Positions 61,689-64,000 of a DNA stretch of 64,000 nt are shown piece by piece (positions within the stretch are counted from its first letter, which is position 1; each line of letters starts with the position of its first letter). The stretch lies in contig NZ_BMMU01000011.1 of assembly GCF_014646095.1 (NCBI RefSeq), positions 1 to 64,000 of the forward strand, given 5' to 3'. The translations under genes and the position numbers were made by a program. This DNA is from Streptomyces lacrimifluminis. Lineage in GTDB: Bacteria; Actinomycetota; Actinomycetes; Streptomycetales; Streptomycetaceae. Below the pieces are notes generated by a model, which made no database searches, was not told the DNA's origin, and saw only the letters and a program-made list of their open reading frames with translations.

Positions 61689-61704
61689 ATACCCCCAGGG
61701 GTAT
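61689..61704. promoter_or_regulatory. CsoR/CstR-type operator 3
   Basis: ATACCCCCAGGGGTAT is a near-perfect palindrome identical in its core to operator 1. It lies 36 bases upstream of the dioxygenase ATG and would repress the second transcript. Confidence 0.85.
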
Positions 61705-61740
61705 TAACCTTTCGCCCTTCCGACACGGAGGTCACCGACC

Positions 61741-63126
61741 ATGTTCTTCGCCCAGTACTACCTCGACTGCCTCTCCCAGGCGTCGTACCTGATCGCCGAC
61801 GAGACCACCGGAAAGGCCGTCGTCGTCGACCCCCGCCGTGACGTCACCGAGTACCTCACCGACGCCGCCGAACACGGTTTCACCATCGAGGCCGTCCTCA
61901 ACACCCACTTCCACGCCGACTTCCTCGCCGGCCACCTGGAGCTCGCCGACCGCACCGGCGCCTGGATCGGCTACGGACAGCGCGCCGAGGCCGAGTACCC
62001 CATCCGCAAGCTGACCGACGGCGAGCGGATCAGCCTCGGCGACGTCACCCTGCAGATCCTCGAAACCCCGGGCCACACACCGGAGTCGATCAGCATCCTG
62101 GTCCACGAGCACGCCGCTGACACCGTCCCCTACGGCGTTCTCACGGGCGACGCGCTGTTCATCGGCGACGTCGGCCGGCCCGACCTGCTCGCCTCGATCG
62201 GCGTGACCGCCGACGAACTCGGACGCATGCTCTACGACACCATCCAGCACAAGCTGATGGCGCTGCCGGACGCGGTGCGGGTCTTCCCCGCCCACGGTGC
62301 CGGATCCGCCTGCGGCAAGAACCTCTCCACCCAGCGCCAGTCCACCATCGGCGAGCAGCGCGCCACCAACTACGCCTGCCGGCCCATGAGCGAGGAGAAG
62401 TTCGTCGAGCTGGTCACCGCGGGCCAGCCGTCCGTGCCCGCCTACTTCGTCTACGACGCCGTCCTCAACCGCAAGGAGCACGGCCTGTTCGACGCCACCG
62501 CCGCGCCGCGACCGCTGTCGGTCGAGGAGTTCATGGAGCGGCGCGCGGCGGGGGCCGTCGTGGTCGACGCCCGCTCGCCGCAGGACTTCGCCCCGGGGTA
62601 TCTCCGCGGCTCGGTCAACGTGCCCGCGGACGGACGATTCGCCGAACAGGCGGGCATGGTCATCACTCCCGAACAGGACGTCGTCGTCATCGCGCCGCAG
62701 GACCGCGAGGAGGAGGTCGTCACCCGGCTCGCCCGGATCGGCTTCGACAAGGTCGGCGGTTACCTGCGCGAACCAGAGGGCGCCTTCCCCTCGCTGGCCG
62801 CAGAGATGGAACAGGCGAGCCGCCTGACCGCCGACGAACTGCGCCGCCTGCTGGACAGCGACGAACCCCCGCTGGTCCTGGACGTGCGCAACACCGCCGA
62901 ACGTGAGGAGGGCTTCATCGAGGGCGCCCTGAACATCCCGCTGACCGAACTCTCCCGCCGCATCGGCGAGACCCCGGCCGGCCGGCCCCTCGTCGTCCAC
63001 TGCGCGGGCGGCCACCGCTCCTCCATCGCCGCCAGCCTGCTGCGCCACCAGGGCCGAACCGACGTCTCCGACCTGCTCGGCGGCTACGGCGCATGGCTCG
63101 CCCTGCCCGCGTCGGCCGACGTCTGA
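61741..63126 (+). CDS. CstB-like persulfide dioxygenase-rhodanese fusion
   Basis: The 461-residue protein has three parts. Residues 1-240 form an ETHE1-like metallo-beta-lactamase domain with THFHADFLAGHLEL (about 57-70) and GDALFIGDVGRPDLL (about 138). Residues 255-345 form a rhodanese domain without an active cysteine (APQDREEEV where the loop should be). Residues 360-455 form a rhodanese with the active loop VHCAGGHRSS. This order matches CstB, which oxidises persulfide to sulfite and transfers sulfur to thiosulfate. GGAGG precedes the ATG. It is controlled by operator 3. Confidence 0.93.
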   Translation: MFFAQYYLDCLSQASYLIADETTGKAVVVDPRRDVTEYLTDAAEHGFTIEAVLNTHFHADFLAGHLELADRTGAWIGYGQRAEAEYPIRKLTDGERISLGDVTLQILETPGHTPESISILVHEHAADTVPYGVLTGDALFIGDVGRPDLLASIGVTADELGRMLYDTIQHKLMALPDAVRVFPAHGAGSACGKNLSTQRQSTIGEQRATNYACRPMSEEKFVELVTAGQPSVPAYFVYDAVLNRKEHGLFDATAAPRPLSVEEFMERRAAGAVVVDARSPQDFAPGYLRGSVNVPADGRFAEQAGMVITPEQDVVVIAPQDREEEVVTRLARIGFDKVGGYLREPEGAFPSLAAEMEQASRLTADELRRLLDSDEPPLVLDVRNTAEREEGFIEGALNIPLTELSRRIGETPAGRPLVVHCAGGHRSSIAASLLRHQGRTDVSDLLGGYGAWLALPASADV

Positions 63127-63210
63127 TCCCCCGTACCGGCGGCGGCCCTGGCCGCACCCATCGTCCGCCGCCGACCCCGCCGGCTCCGCCAGTGACAGCA
63201 AGGACCCCCC

Positions 63211-63792
63211 ATGACCACCAGTGCCGACAAACCCCGACTCGACCCCGCAACCCTGCGCGACCTGACGCAGGACGGTGAAGGCCCGCGCCTGCTGGACGTG
63301 CGCACGCCCGGTGAGTTCCGCACCGCCCACATCCCAGGCTCCTACAACGTGCCCCTCGACACCCTGCGCGAGCATCGCGCCGAACTCCTCCACCACCTCG
63401 ACGAGGACGTCGTACTGATCTGCCGCTCCGGCGCCCGGGCCGCCCAGGCCGAACAGTCCCTGGCCGAGGCCGGACTGCCCAACCTGCGCGTCCTCGACGG
63501 CGGGGTCATGGCGTGGGAGACCGCCTCCGGCCCGCTCACCCGTGGCCCGGAGCGCTGGGACCTGGAGCGCCAGATACGCCTGGTCGCCGGCACCCTCGTC
63601 CTGGTGAGCGGCATCGCGGGCCTGTTCCTGCCCGGACTGCACCTGATCGGCACGGCGGTCGGGGCCGGGCTGGCCGTCGCCGCGCTCACCAACACCTGCG
63701 CCATGGGCATGCTGCTGGCGAAGCTGCCCTACAACCGCGGCCCCCGCGCCGGCATCGACACCGTCGTCGCCGCCCTGCGGGACGCGTCGTGA
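63211..63792 (+). CDS. membrane-anchored rhodanese
   Basis: This 193-residue protein has an N-terminal rhodanese domain with active loop LICRSGARAAQAEQ (cysteine at about residue 71). A DUF2892-like tail of two hydrophobic segments follows (QIRLVAGTLVLVSGIAGLFL; GLHLIGTAVGAGLAVAALTN). The layout places sulfur transfer at the membrane, beside the exporter encoded next. Its stop overlaps the exporter GTG by four bases. Confidence 0.92.
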   Translation: MTTSADKPRLDPATLRDLTQDGEGPRLLDVRTPGEFRTAHIPGSYNVPLDTLREHRAELLHHLDEDVVLICRSGARAAQAEQSLAEAGLPNLRVLDGGVMAWETASGPLTRGPERWDLERQIRLVAGTLVLVSGIAGLFLPGLHLIGTAVGAGLAVAALTNTCAMGMLLAKLPYNRGPRAGIDTVVAALRDAS

Positions 63793-64000
63793 TCGCCGTC
63801 ATCATCGTCGCGTCCCTGCTCATCGGGGTCAGCCTTGGCATCCTGGGCGGCGGCGGGTCCATCCTGACCGTGCCCGTCCTCATCTACCTGGCCGGAATGG
63901 AGACCAAGGAGGCCATCGCCACCTCGCTCTTCGTCGTCGGCGTCACGAGTGCCGCCGGGGTCGTCTCGCACGCCCGTGCCGGACGCGTCCGCTGGCGTAC
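63789..64000 (+). CDS. TauE/SafE-family sulfite exporter, cut by the window end
   Basis: The first 70 residues show the TauE/SafE start: a first helix (VIAVIIVASLLIGVSLGIL), the glycine motif GILGGGGSILTVPVL and the start of a second helix (IATSLFVVGVTSAAG). The family exports sulfite, thiosulfate or sulfonates. In cst-type operons it removes the sulfite made by the persulfide dioxygenase. The GTG start overlaps the previous stop. The rest of the gene lies beyond the window. Confidence 0.88.
   Translation, partial: MIAVIIVASLLIGVSLGILGGGGSILTVPVLIYLAGMETKEAIATSLFVVGVTSAAGVVSHARAGRVRWR

Noticed and set aside
1..64000. CRISPR arrays, tRNA or rRNA genes, prophage modules
   Set aside because: I saw no regularly spaced repeats, no cloverleaf-like T-loop sequences and no phage structural genes, within the limits of reading by eye.

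Overview
The window is chromosomal DNA of a high-GC actinomycete, almost certainly Streptomyces or a close relative. The evidence is strong third-position G/C bias, frequent GTG starts, GGAGG-type ribosome binding sites, Tat-type secreted enzymes, sugar ABC cassettes without their own ATPase, and many LacI, IclR and PadR regulators. I see no rRNA, tRNA, CRISPR array, complete insertion sequence or replication origin. The content looks like accessory or chromosome-arm sequence: catabolic operons mixed with a large amount of gene debris.

Layout. 0-6.3 kb: an intact membrane metallophosphoesterase, then a graveyard of truncated or frameshifted genes (MMPL exporter, SbnB-like diaminopropionate enzyme, aldehyde dehydrogenase, penicillin/AHL acylase) around one intact LLM flavin oxidoreductase. 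6.4-16.3 kb: acyl-CoA synthetase with nitronate-monooxygenase-like enzyme, a secreted serine hydrolase, a PYROXD2/CrtI-like oxidoreductase, a Ser/Thr kinase with nine 42-residue TPR units, and an MpaB-type oxygenase. 16.5-21.2 kb: more debris (N-terminal half of another MMPL gene, a DUF3533/YhgE remnant, a broken FAD oxidoreductase, a mosaic scar) around SGNH hydrolase, PadR and NTF2-like genes. 21.2-28.9 kb: acyl-CoA dehydrogenase; a cobalamin-riboswitch-controlled cbtBA cobalt transporter, divergent from a histidine-phosphatase-fold protein without its catalytic histidines; then paaABCDE (phenylacetyl-CoA epoxidase) with a 12-cysteine Csp-like protein.

29-50 kb is a plant-sugar catabolic island. 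A sugar-acid dehydratase stands divergent from IclR, an FAH-family hydrolase and a zinc alcohol dehydrogenase (non-phosphorylative sugar-acid route). Two mirror-image cassettes follow, each with LacI, a solute-binding protein, two permeases and a secreted glycosidase: one ends in a GH43 arabinanase with a ricin-type lectin domain, the other in a GH78 alpha-L-rhamnosidase. The LacI proteins are close paralogues and AACGTT- or ATCGAT-centred palindromes lie at the promoters. No ATPase gene is present, so a shared MsiK-type ATPase is expected.

50-59.5 kb: an orphan membrane protein, a two-component system, a polytopic membrane protein, a molybdopterin oxidoreductase with a cytochrome-b-like membrane part, and an oppositely oriented, translationally coupled GT2 / DUF2064 / methyltransferase run headed by an NAD-dependent epimerase. 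This is the least explained gene set and the best candidate here for an undescribed pathway. 59.8-64 kb: a sulfide/persulfide detoxification locus (rhodanese, SQR-like flavoprotein, CstB-like persulfide dioxygenase-rhodanese, membrane rhodanese, TauE/SafE exporter cut by the window edge) with three CsoR/CstR-type operators; the regulator itself is not in the window.
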